Assembly: GCF_958295425.1 (NCBI RefSeq)
Contig: NC_081143.1
Coordinates: forward strand, 310,001-374,000
Origin: Solea solea
Taxonomy: Eukaryota > Chordata > Actinopteri > Pleuronectiformes > Soleidae
Reading direction: 5' to 3'
DNA: 64,000 nucleotides
Below, one piece after another: positions 34,271-45,480 of the stretch (its first letter is position 1; every line of letters begins with the position of its first letter). Position numbers and translations under genes: made by a program. The notes beneath the pieces were generated by a model, which saw only the letters and a list, made by a program, of their open reading frames with translations, ran no database searches and was not told where the DNA came from.

Positions 34271-34383
34271 TTACCCCGTTGTCCCTCCTTCCTGCGGGGG
34301 GTCTTTGCGCTGGTTCTGACTGCCCGCGCTGGCTGCCAAAATCCTCTGCACAAAGTCTTTGGTCCGTCCGGCGACTAAAGGCC
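34271..34383 (-). CDS. CREBRF-like bZIP protein, last coding exon
   Basis: The acceptor is CCACAG (through 34384) and the stop is TAA at 34273-34271. The exon encodes the end of the protein after a split Gly codon: PLVAGRTKDFVQRILAASAG, then SQNQRKDPPQEGGTTG. The PVAG-x-T-x-x-FV type motif is shared with the C-terminus of CREBRF, the CREB3/Luman-binding regulator that represses CREB3 and links to the unfolded-protein and glucocorticoid responses. The tail after the motif is divergent from the mammalian protein, as a paralogue would be. The splice phase matches exon 36066-36194 exactly. Confidence 0.85.
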
Positions 34384-34699
34384 CTGTGGTTGTCATGGAA
34401 ATGAGTCAGGAAATCACATTAAAGAAAGGGACATAACAGGAAAAAACAAATAAAAGCCATTTCAGATATGAAATCCAGATAATAATGTCGGGGCATTCTG
34501 TGGAGTTTTGTGGAGCAGGTATATATGCTATTTTTAAACCTCGAAATTTTGATCAAAAAGACGTCAAATCTCGACCTTGGAAAGCAAAGGTGTAATTGAG
34601 GATTTAACCACGCCCCAAGTGTGAAGTCCTACAGGAGTGCCATAGGGGAAAACACAGTTTTTGTTGCACGACTACACGTTACCTCTTCTCGCTAACCCA

Positions 34700-35040
34700 A
34701 AGCTGCTGCCAAATAAAAGTAATCATGGCAACTGCTGATTTGGGTGACACATTGACCGAACTCGAACCACATCCCGCTTCTCTGAAATCACTGGTGTGCA
34801 AATATTTTGCGTTCCCCGACAAGACTTCGTGTTGTCAAACTATGCTAACGCACATGGAGGACATGGATACAGGATATCTCCACTGGAACAGGTGGAGAAA
34901 CAGGTCATATCAAGTCAGAGAAAGACAGTGTGGTATGATTTCCTTCTGAGTACTGATACGTTGTCTCCTTCTACTTCTGGATCAAAGTTCAGGGAGGACA
35001 TTTTGGTGCAGAACGCCAAATCCAACTCCAGTCCGACCTA
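34700..35040 (+). pseudogene. BED-finger hAT transposase N-terminal remnant
   Basis: The open frame 34725-34949 (74 residues) begins MATADLGDTLTE and has SLKSLVCKYFAFPDKTSCCQ, the start of a BED-type zinc-finger region in many hAT transposases (LKS-VW-YFAFP). After CC the frame soon degenerates. The adjacent frame has SKFREDILVQNAKSN. It is too short to be a working gene; it could be a host ZBED-like relic instead. Confidence 0.5.
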
Positions 35041-35065
35041 AGTGTATACATGCAGGAGTAATCAT

Positions 35066-35852
35066 ACTATTCTATTCATACCGCAAGGAACCTGGGTGTG
35101 ACACTTGATGACCAATCTCTCCCTCACTGCCAACATTGCTGCAACAGCTCAATCTTGCAGATACATTTTACGGCCTCTTCTAACTCAGAAGGTGGCACAG
35201 GTTCTGGTCCAGGCTCTTGTCATCCCACGCTTGGATTACTGCAACTCCCTCCTGGCTGGTCTCCCTGCGTGTGCCATACGACCTCTGCAACTGATCCAGA
35301 ATGCAGCAGCTCGACTGGTCTTCAACTAACCAAAATTCTCCCACACTACACTGCTCCTTTCACTGGCTTCCTGTAGCTGCTCGCATCTGCTTCAAGACTC
35401 TAGTGCTTGCGTTCCATGCTACAAACGGATCCGGTCCAGCCTACATCCAGGACATGATCAAAACCTACACCCCAGCCCGCCCACTCCGCTCTGCATCGGC
35501 AAATCGGCTCGCTGCCCCCTCACTGAGAGGATCGCAGAGGCATTCGCAGAACTCGAGACTGTTCACTGTCCTAGCTCCCAAATGTTGGAACGAGCTCCCC
35601 ATCAACATCCGGACAGCGGAAAGCCTTCACATCTTCCGCCGCCGACTAAAAACACATTTCTTCCAACTCTACCTCGACTAAGACGACGACGACAAAAAAA
35701 ACAAAAAAAACTTGCTTATACATCGGACTTATGACGAGCACTTTATAGTTTGGCTTACTTGAAGCTCTTGTTTGTACCCAAATGTTTAATGCACTTATTG
35801 TCAGTCGCTTTAGATAAAAGCGTCTGCTAAATGACATGTAATGTAATGTAAT
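35066..35852 (+). mobile_element. L2-B LINE, 5'-truncated
   Basis: Starts in the RT C-terminal region (NLGVTLDDQ...ANIAATAQSCRYILRP), with [50 protein letters not shown] and WNELPINIRTAESLHIFRRR in two frames separated by a TAA/frameshift. The 3' end is TTTAGATAAAAGCGTCTGCT, AAATGACATG and TAATGTAATG repeats at 35852. Same family as 38506-39706. Confidence 0.85.
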
Positions 35853-35910
35853 ACTATTCAATACATATATATGTATGTGTATATATGTATACATATATAT
35901 ATATATATAT

Positions 35911-35966
35911 ACATACAGTATATTGTAATATCAAGCATGTGCTTGATATTACAATATACTGTATGT
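35911..35966. repeat. 56-bp near-perfect hairpin
   Basis: Two 27-base arms (ACATACAGTATATTGTAATA then TCAAGCA and its inverse) are separated by TG at 35938-35939. It directly follows an AT dinucleotide run (35875-35910) at the end of the L2-B tail. Confidence 0.95.
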
Positions 35967-36065
35967 ACCAGACTAGATGATCATTTGAATTTGAGAGCCC
36001 TGTTGTAAGTGCTACATTGTGAATGATTAAGATGGTGGTGGTGGTGTGTGTGTGTTTCCTCTCAC

Positions 36066-36194
36066 CGTTGGACTCCCGGAGGATGTCTTCCAGGCGCTGG
36101 GTCATTCCTCGTTCGTCTGTGTCCTCTTCCTCGCTGCTCTCCACCCGTCGTCTGATCACATCCTTGATCCGCAGCAAAGCCCCGAGCAGGTTCT
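36066..36194 (-). CDS. CREBRF-like bZIP protein, penultimate exon
   Basis: The acceptor is TTTGTAG and the exon ends before GTGAG (donor at 36065-36061). It encodes ENLLGALLRIKDVIRRRVES, then SEEEDTDERGMTQRLEDILR and ESN-G. This is the region after the basic domain. It starts with the zipper-like heptads (N-LL-LL-I) and has the DERG motif also seen in CREBRF. An acidic SSEEEDTDE patch is present. The exon is 129 bp, in frame with both neighbours. Confidence 0.87.
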
Positions 36195-36484
36195 CTACAA
36201 AGACAAGTGCAAAGACGTCACTGATGAGATGGACAACTGTCGTCCATAGAGAACAGCTACACAGCAACGTGCTCCACGTTAAATCACAGTATTCCCTAAA
36301 ATGATTCTAAAGCTGTAAAGGGTTTGAGGACACTTTGACTCTTCTGATTCTTCCCCCTTCATGGAATATTTGGGGAAAAGGGTGGAGCTGTGAAATAAGC
36401 TTCCTTATGTGACGAGCAGGTCACTGTGTGTGACGCACTGCGCAGGACAATGAAGATGAATGAGTCCAGGAGAAGCCACGACAT

Positions 36485-36845
36485 GACCTCTACTGTGTTT
36501 CACAGATGATGCTTTCTTTCTCCAAACGTTAGTCTTTCCATCACTTTGGTAAAAGTTCATCTTTGTCTCACCAGTCCAGAATGTTTGAGGCTCGTCTCTT
36601 TACTTTTCGGCCTTCCTGTTCTTCTTGCTAATGAGTGGTTAGCATCTTCTGGTGTAGCTTTGTTCATGAAGTCTTCTGTGATAGCTTCACTCCTGCCCTC
36701 TGATGTCACTAACAGTTGTTTTAGGCTCTTTCTTTACAGCTCTCACAATGTCTCTGATGTTTTGGTCTACATGTTGGACATGTGTTGCTGAGTACACCAG
36801 TGGTTTCTTTCTTCTTCAGGACGTTCCAAATGCCTCCACCGACTG
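36485..36845 (-). pseudogene. Tc1-like transposase relic
   Basis: Words such as AAAGTTCATCTTTGTCTCA, CTTCTTGCTAATGAGTGGTT, GCTCTTTCTTTACAGCTCTC and CACAATGTCTCTGATG are characteristic of the inverted middle of a fish Tc1-like transposase. The + frame open at 36546-36791 is an artefact. No ends are visible and the body is shortened. It lies in the crebrf-like intron. Confidence 0.6.
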
Positions 36846-36954
36846 ACTGATTTCCCATCTTCTCTCTTGAGTTTCAGCCGCAGGCAGCGCTCTGGTCTGC
36901 ACATGCATAACCTGTCCTACCCAATCATTCAGTGTAGACATTCAGTGAATAAAC

Positions 36955-38505
36955 ATGTAATAGGCAGGGAGATTGTTGGCCTGGCGAATAAAGAAATTGG
37001 CATCAGACAGGGCAATTACTGCAATTCAAACTCAGAGTGGAGCAATATCAACAGACCCTCAGGAAATTAGTGATACTTTTTCTATCTACTATAAAGTATT
37101 ATATACATCTGAATTCCCAGAAAGTTTGGAAAAACCATCTGAATTCCTGCATGGTCTTTGCATTCCTTCCATAACAGTCGATTTTAAAGGACATATGGAT
37201 AGGGAACTAGATGCCTCAGAAATTGCTGACGCCAATATGAGGGGCGGTAAAGCTGCAGGCCCAGACGGCCTTCCAGTTGATAGATATCAACTGGAAGGCC
37301 GTGGACATGTGTTGCTGAGTCCAACACATAAGATCTTTAAAGATAAATTAAAAATGAAGCGACTACTTACAAAGTTTATTTGGAATAACAGAAGGTCAAG
37401 GTTGAGACTATCACTTCTTTACCTGCCATATGAGAGAGGGGGGTTACAATTACCCAACTTACAATGGTATTTCTGGGCTGCTCAAATTAGAGCTGCAATG
37501 TACTGGTTTTCGCCTGAACCTTACTTACCATGGGTACAAATTGAAAGTATATGCACTAAAGGCCTGCGACTCGACACTTATTTATACTCTGCATCTGTCA
37601 ACAAACTGAAGCGGCTCACTGATAACCCCTTTGTGAGAAACACAATTGATGTCTGGCACAATGTACAGCCATTCCTCTGTGAATCTGCTTAGTTTTCAGG
37701 CTTCTCACCAATATGGGGGACTGATAGCTTCTCTCCTGGCAAAAAAGACCAAGGTTTTAAAATGTGGGCAACAAAGGGCATCTGTAAAGTTATGGATTTA
37801 TATAAAAAAAGCTGAATGAAACTAGCTTCATTTGAGGAACTTAAAAATGAATATGATATACCTCAAACGCACTTCTTTAAATATTTACAGTTAAGGAGTT
37901 TTGTTTATGCACAGATGCACTCCTATACACAACCCCATTTGTCCATATTAGAAAACCTAGCAGTGAATTATTGTACTGGTAAGGGTCAGATATCTTTACT
38001 CTATAACTTACTGGTGAAAAATCATAAAGACTCTACTGAGCATAGGAAAACTCAATGGGTAAATGACTTGCAAAAAGTTATCTCAGAGGAGGAATGGAGA
38101 GAGGTGTGTTCGAGAGCTCAACTGCTAACAATAAATACCCATCTCAAGCTGATTCAATATAATTGGATTATGAAAACTTATGTCACTCGGATAGACTGAA
38201 TAAGATGAATCCAAATATTCCTGACAGCTGTGTTAAATGTAATGTTGAAAAGGGCACTTTATTTCACTGTCTGTGGGACTGTCCTGAGATACGAAAGTTC
38301 TGGAATGAAGTTATAAAATGCACTTCTCAGATGACCTTGAATCCAGTACCCAACTGTCCTATACTTTGTATTCTTAATTTGTATCCAAAGGATTGTATGT
38401 TAAACAGCAAGGAGAGGAAATTTACTGATTTATGTTTAGTACAGGCTAGACGCTTGATTTCTCTTTGTTGGAAAGATGTCAAGAGCCTACTTGATCATGA
38501 GATAT
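36955..38505 (+). pseudogene. L1/Tx1-type LINE fragment, RT core deleted
   Basis: The frame opens with LAWRIKKLASDRAITAIQTQ, the same region as 14820-14760 in the other L1. It goes to AAGPDGLPVD (37260-37284) and then jumps to FKDKLKMKRLLTKFIWNNRR, skipping the RT palm. It continues through YERGGLQLPNLQWYFWAAQI and HFFKYLQLRSF, to the zinc-knuckle-like CVKCNVEKGTLFHCLWDC (C-x2-C-x8-H-x4-C) near 38220-38290. Frameshifts separate the parts. The deletion joint carries a fold-back (37265-37302). The fragment ends where L2-B begins at about 38506. Confidence 0.85.
37265..37302. repeat. 17-bp inverted repeat at an L1 deletion joint
   Basis: ACGGCCTTCCAGTTGAT (37265-37281) and ATCAACTGGAAGGCCGT (37286-37302) are separated by four bases. 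The left arm is normal L1 sequence; the right arm looks like a templated copy. Confidence 0.92.
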
Positions 38506-39706
38506 CAGGATCAAGTTCTTTCCCCAATAACCTCTGCCCGCTCCACCTCCTGCCCCCTTGACCCTATCCCCTCTCACCTTCTTCGGTCAATTGCTTCTGA
38601 TCTTCTTCCTTTCCTCACCCATCTCATTAACACATCTCTATCAACTGGTTGCTTTCCGGACTCTCTTAAAGAGGCCAGAGTGACCCCCCTCCTTAAAAAA
38701 CCCACCCTTGACCCGTCTGAAGTAAATAACTACAGACCTGTCTCTCTTCTCCCTTTTCTCTCTAAAACTCTGGAGCGTGCTATCTTTAATCAACTCTCCT
38801 CCTACCTTCACCAGAACAAGCTTCTTGATCCTCTTCAGTCTGGTTTTAAAGCAGGTCACTCGACTGAAACTGCACTTCTTGCTGTCACTGAGTCAGGGCT
38901 GCCTCTCTCTCCTCTGTGCTCATCCTCTTGGACCTTTCTGCAGCGTTTGACACAGTTAACCACCAGATCCTTATTTCCTCCCTTCAAGAACTAGGTGTCT
39001 CAGGATCTGCACTTACCCTACTCTAGTCCTATCTTCAAAACTGAACATACAGAGTAACCTGGAGAGGATCTGTGTCAGAACCCTGTCCTCTAGCTACTGG
39101 GGTCCCTCAGGGTTCTGTCTTGGGCCCTCTCCTCTTCTCTCTATACACCAACTCTTTTGGTTCTGTTATTCTCTCTCATGGTTTTTCCTATCACAGCTAC
39201 GCCGATGACACCCAACTCATTCTCTCTTTTCCCAGCTCCGACACATGTAGCAGAACGGATCCCCGCTTGTCTGACCGACATATCTCAGTGGATGTCTGAC
39301 CATCACCTGAAACTCAATCTCAACAAGACGGAGTTTCTTTTTCTCCCAGGAAAGGGCTCTCCCCCCACAGATCTAACCATCACCCTCGACAACTCTGTGG
39401 TATACCGCAAGGAACCTGGGTGTGACACTTGATGACCATCTCTCCCTCACTGCCAACATTGCTGCAACAGCTCGATCTTGCAGATACATGTTGTACAACA
39501 TCAGAAGGATACGGCCTCTCCTAACCCAGAAGGCGGCACAGGTTCTGGTCCAGGCTCTTGTCACGCTTGGATTACTGCAACTCCCTCCTGGCTGGTCTCC
39601 CTGCGTGTGCGCAAGTTCGATTCCACCCCTGGCTAATTGTACTTGATTCCATTGTAAGTCGCTTTGGATAAAAGTGTCTGCTAAATGACATGTAATGTAA
39701 TGTAAT
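38506..39706 (+). mobile_element. L2-B LINE with RT fragments
   Basis: Frames give SARSTSCPLDPIPSHLLRSI, VTPLLKKPTLDPSEVNNYRP and LDPLQSGFKAGHSTETALLA. After frameshifts come [12 protein letters not shown] and the catalytic [12 protein letters not shown] (about 39195-39230), then DDHLSLTANIAATARSCRY. The 3' tail is TGGATAAAAGTGTCTGCTAA then ATGACATG and TAATG repeats. The thumb region (after ITLGLLQLPPGW) is shortened. It starts in, or beside, the L1 fragment. Confidence 0.85.
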
Positions 39707-39899
39707 GAGACTGTTCACTGTCCTAGCTCCCAAATGGTGGAACGAGCTCCCCATCAACATCCGGACAGCGAAAAGCCTCCACATCTTCCGCCGCCGACTA
39801 AAACACATTTCTTTCGACTCTACCTTGACTAAGACATAAAAAAAATAAAATGTCACTTTGGATAAAAGCGTCTGCTAAATGACATGTAATGTAATGTAT
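39707..39899 (+). mobile_element. Second L2-B 3' end, truncated
   Basis: ACTGTCCTAGCTCCCAAATG, TGGAACGAGCTCCCCATCAA and CGGCGGAC-type words are followed by ATAAAAGCGTCTGCTAAATG then ACATGTAATGTAATG. It directly follows the tail of the preceding L2-B, giving a tail-to-head pair. The pair could be a partial internal deletion and duplication. Confidence 0.8.
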
Positions 39900-40121
39900 G
39901 AGCCAGTAAAATATATGTAAACATATTATTTGTCTTTTCAGGTGAGCCTGCAGTTTGTAAATCAAACGCTCCCCATCAGCAAGAAGATCAGGGTTTTGAT
40001 TTGCACAACAGGTACTACTTATCACACATTTGTTGTTTTTATAGTGTTTCATTTAGCACCTTTCAGTCAGGAAAACCAGCTGAGTGAAGAAGGTTTTGTG
40101 TTTGTTACCAACTTTGAACCA

Positions 40122-40380
40122 ACTAGAGCTGCAACTAACGATTATTTTCATAATCGATTAAATTGTCGATTCTTTTCTCGATGAATCAATGAATCGCTTG
40201 GTCCATAAAATATCTAAAAATCCTAAAAAATCTTGATCAGTGTGAAATGAATGATGATGTTCTCAAATGTCTTTTAATGATTTCTTTGTTCTCCAGAGCA
40301 AAGAAATGAAGAAAATATTCACATTTAAGAAGTTTAAACAATCAGAAATCTTGTTTTAGTTTTTCCCCAAAATATGATGC
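40122..40380. mobile_element. hAT MITE (family C), right end lost
   Basis: It begins CTAGAGCTGCAACTAACGAT with AATCGATT motifs and has TTGGTCCATAAAATATC. The interior matches 8324-8684 (inverse orientation). The end is lost near 40380. Confidence 0.7.
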
Positions 40381-41521
40381 TCTACTCTCACAAATGTCAG
40401 AGTGAAGTCTAGAAACATTAGGTGTCCAAAGGCAGGGTGCAGAGTGTCAGTGTCAAGCTGCCTGAGTTTTAGCTGACTATCAGTGCAGAATGCATGAGCC
40501 AAGGTTATGGACAGCAAGTGTTTGTTTTGTTTGACAGTTTAAAGATTGTTCACATGATCAATGTTAAGTTTTATATGTTCTAAATAAATGAATTAATGAA
40601 TTTATGCAGCTTTCATTTTGACAACAATGTCTAGGAGGTCGGGAAGAGCCTTTGCAATTCTCAGCTGCTCCAATAGCCGTGAGGAAACTTCACGCTGAGT
40701 TCATCAGTGGTGGAGGTAAATAATTACTACTCACTGTCATTTATTGTGGAGTTTTTCTTAAGTCTGTAATTTTACATTCCATTGTCATCTGCTTAGTTAC
40801 TTTTAAATATAACTTACTACTGAGTAGGCGACAGTTTGAATGAATATCCAGACAGCAGACACAAGTTTGGAGAAGTGACCGTGACCACTGAGCAGAGCAG
40901 AGAGTGACAGACGACGCCACTGCAGTAATGGCAGCGCCGCTAGATGTCGATATAATGTCTCATTATAAGGACCATTCTGTGGGACCTTTAAGCATAAATG
41001 GGTTCTTAGTTAACTAAATGTGGTATGTTTGTGCAGGCATGGTGTCGTAATCATTGTTGTACGAACTGTTTTCATACATGTTCAAGTAGATTCCTCTAAA
41101 GTTCATGCAGTCACCGATTTGCATGTTTTGCTACAATACCAGTAGTATTTTTTAAAAACTCTGCTTCCCTCAGTTTTCCACTGAGTTGTAAAAAAAATCT
41201 AATTTTCCTTTTCCAATTTTGCCCTACGCTGAGTCACATGACGCCAATGGCAAAAGTCAGTTCAAGGTTTTTTAGACTCATCCATGGGGGGACGAGACTT
41301 AAACATAGTGTCCGCCATCTTTGCTAACAGTTATGCTAACTAGCTCTTGCTCTGCAGAGTTTACTGAAAACGACAATGAGTATATTTAAATACGAGCGAG
41401 TATTTGTGTTTTTTAGTTGTAGCTCGCTGTACACTTCTTCAAAACCGAGCGGCACTTTTTGTTGTAGTCGAGGTCAGACCTGTGTTTAAATACATACAAT
41501 TTAAAATATCATATCATTTCT
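40381..41521. other. Intron DNA without recognised features
   Basis: Unassigned sequence. The words near 40860-40990 (ACCACTGAGCAGAGCAGAG, then ACGACGCCACTGCAGTAATG) look like a dispersed repeat but no ends were found. No exon was seen. Confidence 0.5.
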
Positions 41522-41931
41522 GAGGTGCATCTCAATAAATTAGAATATCATGGAAAATGTATTTCAGTAATTTAACTCAAATGGTGAAACTTCTGTATTA
41601 TATAAACTAAATACACAGACTGAAGTAAGTTTTAATTGTAGTTTTTAATAATTTTGGCTCACATTGAACAAGAACCCAAAATTCAGTATCTCAAAAAGAC
41701 CAATTTAAAAAAAACATTTGAATTTAATCGTTGCGAATCAAACCTATGACTTCCATACCGGATCGGTCGAGGCCCGGGTTAACAACGACCGCCATTGGTG
41801 CCGATAACCTACAGGGTAACAGTGGAAATTGGGCTACTGTGGGTCGAAGCTGAAGGAGGAGAGGAGGAAGGCGGGTTCAGAAAGAGAGAGAAAAGAGGAA
41901 AGGCAAGAGTCTGGGACTGAGAGTTGGGACT

Positions 41932-44616
41932 TTGAATATTGGGACGATGACGGGAAAAGCTAGAGAGTTGATTGACATGATGCAGAGAAGGAAGGTGGAT
42001 ATACTGTGTGTCCAGGAGACCAGGTGGAAAGGTAGCAAGGCGAGAAGCTTAGGTGCAGGTTTTAAGTTGTACTACTATGGTATTGATAGGAAGAGAAATG
42101 GAGGAGGGGTTATCCTAAAGGAGGAGTTTGTTAGGAATGTCCTGGAAGTGAAAAGAGTGTTAGATAGGCTGATGAGTCTGAAGCTTGATGTTAAATGTTA
42201 TTAGTGGCTATGCCCCACAGGTGGGATGTGAATTAGAGGAGAAGGAAACTTTCTGGAGTGAGTTAGATGAAGTGATGCAGAATATTCCCAGAGGTGAGAG
42301 AGTGGTAACTGGTGCAGACTTCAATGGACATGTTGGTGCAGGAAATAGAGGTGATGAAGAAGTGATGGGCAGGTTTGGTATCCAGGACAGAAAACAGAGG
42401 GACAGATGGTGGTAGACATTGCAAAAAGGATGGAAATGGCTGTAGTGAATACTTTTTTCCAGAAGAGGCATGAGCATAGGGTAACTTATAAGAGTGGAGG
42501 TAGGAGCACACAGGTAGACTACATCTGGTATAGACGATGTAATCTGAAGGAGATCAGTGACTGCAAAGTAGTGGTGGGTGAGAGTGTAGCAAGTCAGCAT
42601 AGGATGGTGGTTTGTAGGATGAATCTGGTGACCAGGAAGACGAAGAGGACAAAGGCAGAACAAAGGACAAAGTGGTGGAAGCTGAAAAGAGAGAACTGTT
42701 CTGTGGCTTTCAGGGAGGAGTTGAGAAAGAATCTGGGTGGTCAGGGAGAGCTCCCAGATGACTGGACAACTACAGCTAATGTAATCAGGGAGACAGGTAG
42801 GAGAGTACTTGGTGTGTCGTCTGGAAGGAAAGTAGATAAGGAGAAAGAAAAAAAAAAAAGTGGGACACTGAGGAGACTGAAGAGAGCAGACAGGAGTACA
42901 GGGAGATGCAGCACAAGATGCAGCCTTTGTCCTCTTCGTCTTCCTGGTCACCAGATTCATCCTACAAACCACCATCCTATGCTGACTTGCTACACTCTCA
43001 CCCACCACTACTTTGCAGTCACTGATCTCCTTCAGATTACATCGTCTATACCAGATGTAGTCTACCTGTGTGCTCCTACCTCCACTCTTATAAGTAGAGG
43101 TGGCAAAGGCCAAACAAAGGGCCTATGATGACTTGTATGCTAGGTTGGAAAGTAAGGAGGGAGAGAATGATTTATACAGGTTGGCAAAACAGAGAGATAG
43201 AGATGGGAAAGACGTCCAGCAGGTTCGGGTGATTAAGGACAGAGAGGGACATGTGTTGACAGGTGCCACAGAAGTAATGGGAAGATGGAAAGAGTACTTT
43301 GAAGAGATAATGAATGAGGAAAATGAAAGAGAGCAAAGGGTAGAAGAGGTGACTACTGTGAACCATGAAGTAGCAGAGATTAGGATTTAAGAATAAGGGA
43401 GATGTTCAGAATTGCAGTAACTATAGAGGAATAAAGTTGATGAGCCATATAATGAAGTTATGGGAAAGAGTAGTGGAAACTAGACTGAGAGCAGAAGTCA
43501 GCATTTGTGAGCAACAGTATGGTTTCATGCCTAGAAAGAGTACTACAGATGCAGTATTTGCTTTAAGAATGCTGGTAGAGAAATACAGAGAAGGTCAGAG
43601 GGAGCTGCATTGTGCCTTTGTAGATCTGGAAAAAGAGAGAGGATCTATGGTACTGTATGAGGAAGTCTGGAGTGGCAGAGAAGTATGTTAGACTGGTGCA
43701 GGACATGTATGCCAACTGTGAGACAGCGGTGAGGTGTGCTGTAGGTGTGACAGAGAAGTTCATGGTGGAGGTGGGACTACATCAGAGTCCCTTCTTGTTT
43801 GCGGTGGTGATGGACAGACTGACAGATGAGGTTAGACAGGAATCTCCATGGACTATGATGTTTGCAGATGACATTGTGATCAGTGGTGAGAGCAGAGACC
43901 AGGTGGAGGAAAAGCTCCAGAGGTGGAGATATGCTCTAGAAAGGAGAGGAATGAAGGTTAGTCTCAGCAAGACAGAATATATGTGTGTGAATGAGAGGAA
44001 CCCAAGTGGAACCATGCGGCTACAGGGAGTGGAGATAAAGAAGGTGGAGGATTTGAAGTATTTAGGGTCAACAGTCCAGAGCAGTGGAGATTGTGGAAAA
44101 GAGGTGAAGAAACGTGTTCAAGCTGGTTGGAATGGGTGGAGAAAAGTGTCAGGGGTAATGTGTGATAAAAGAGTATCAGCCAGAATGAAAGGAAAGATAT
44201 ACAAGACAGTGGTGAGACCAGCGATGCTGTATGGTCTAGAGACAGTGGCACTGAGGAAAAGACAGGAAGCAGAGCTGGAGGTAGCAGAGATGAAGATGTT
44301 GAGGTTCTCTTTGGGAGTGACGAAGATGGATGGGATCAGGAATGAGTCAATCAGAGGAACAGCACATGTTAGATGTTTTGGAGATAAGGTCAGAGAGGCC
44401 AGAATGAGATGGTTTGGTCATGTACAGAGGAGGGATAGTGAGTATATTGGTAGAAGGATGCTGGGGTTGGAACTGCCAGGCAGGAGGTCCAGAGGAAGAC
44501 CAAAGAGAAGGTTTATGGATGTAGTGAAAGAGGACATGAAGTTAGTTGGTGTGAGAGAGGGGGATACAGAGAACAGGGTGAGATGGAGGAGGTTGATTCG
44601 CTGTGGTGACCCCTGA
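41932..44616 (+). pseudogene. RTE endonuclease-reverse transcriptase, broken
   Basis: Frames show GTLNIGTMTGKARELIDMMQ, ILCVQETRWKGSKA, GADFNGHVG, YKSGGRSTQVDYIWYRR and SQHRMVVCRM (endonuclease). After the inverted insert come AKAKQRAYDDLYARLESKEG, EQQYGFMPRKSTTDAVFALR, the catalytic MFADDIVISG (43855-43885), LKYLGSTVQSSG, RWFGHVQRRD and GRRSRGRPKRRFMDVVKEDM. At least four frameshifts, and shortening between RSTTDA and MFADD. The best open block is 43657-44616. It is the same kind of sequence that gave rise to vertebrate CFDP2-type genes but shows no sign of domestication here. Confidence 0.85.
42484..43095. repeat. Perfect 173-bp inverted repeat with 266-bp spacer
   Basis: Bases 42484-42656 (from ACTTATAAGAGTGGAGG to GAGGACAAAGGC) are exactly repeated in reverse complement at 42923-43095. 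By eye there is no mismatch. The left arm is in the normal endonuclease frame. The right arm is an inverted copy placed between REMQHKM and EVAKAKQRAYDD. Open frames on the - strand in this area come from the inverted arm. Confidence 0.95.
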
Positions 44617-44650
44617 AGGGAGCAGCCGAAAGCGGCCGGGGGGCAAAATA

Positions 44651-45480
44651 AAAAAAAATGGTACAAGTGGAGGGCCAGGCTGGTTCAATGTTTATTAAAA
44701 CTCGCAATTATTGCACATATTGAACCAATACCAATAACACAGCCTATATTGCACTTAACATTAATCATTGAATTAAATTAAGCAAAACATAAATAAAATC
44801 AGTTGCAATATTTTCTCAAGGCTCTTTCAGTAACAAATTGAAAACGTTTTTTCTTCTTCTTTTTTTTTTAACAGGTAAACAGCAAAATGTAATTTTCCTT
44901 CAAAGCTCAATGGCAAGATAAATGCAAAAATGAAACAGCATGCATTAAAAACAAATCAGTGTGCTGCTCTGATCCTCACCAATGTCTGTCTTTTATAATA
45001 AAATTAGAAAAGTTAGTGCAAACTTGAAAAAGTGCAAAACAGTTGCATTAATTTCTTAGGCAAGATTTGTCTTTCTGTGCGTCTGTGTGTTTCATTGATG
45101 TTTCATACTGCCTTCTTAAGTTATATTCTTTCATAACAGACACGCTGTCTCCACACACTTTTTACTTCGGTGAACATGTATTCTGTCTCCCACCTGTCTT
45201 GAAACCCCATGTTTTCAGCGTCTACCTTCTACCTTGCCATTTTGGGGGAGAGGGAGATGAAAATTAACGGCGATGTTTAGTCCTCCACTGTGACTGTGCT
45301 GCTGCTCATGAAGAGAAGACGCGGGCACTCGCAGTGCATCTTGGGATTTGTAGTATTATGGTGCTGCGGGCACATAATACTGGGGGCCAGTTTTAATAGT
45401 AATTAAATATCATCCCGCGGGCCAGAGACAACTCATTCACGGTCCGGATCCGGCCCGCGGGCCTTGACTCTGACATATGT
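44651..45480. mobile_element. hAT (Charlie-like) non-autonomous element
   Basis: The right end has GGTCCGGATCCGGCCCGCGG, GCCTTGACTCTGACATATGT; GGATCCGGCCCGCGGGCC is a hallmark of a group of vertebrate hAT elements. The left end is not clear near 44680 (GTGGAGGGCCAGGCTGG). No transposase frame. Confidence 0.6.

Larger units (their letters stand above)
34384..36065 (-). other. crebrf-like intron (last), 1.7 kb
   Basis: Contains an hAT transposase remnant (34700-35040), an L2-B fragment (35066-35852) and a 56-bp hairpin (35911-35966). The rest is unassigned. Confidence 0.8.
41730..44650 (+). mobile_element. RTE-type LINE (CFDP2/BovB-like), near full length, with inverted duplication
   Basis: The 5' leader has CGGTCGAGGCCCGGGTTAAC and GTGGAAATTGGGCTACTG. 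The coding body follows. The 3' end is GGTGACCCCTGAAGGGAGCA near 44640. The element interrupts a Tc1 (41522-45754). A perfect 173-bp inverted repeat (42484-42656 and 42923-43095) lies in its central part. Confidence 0.85.

Noticed and set aside
42208..43128. Long open frames of 301 (-) and 240 (+) residues
   Set aside because: Both cross the 173-bp inverted repeat of a broken RTE element. They mix real RTE endonuclease sequence with its inverse.
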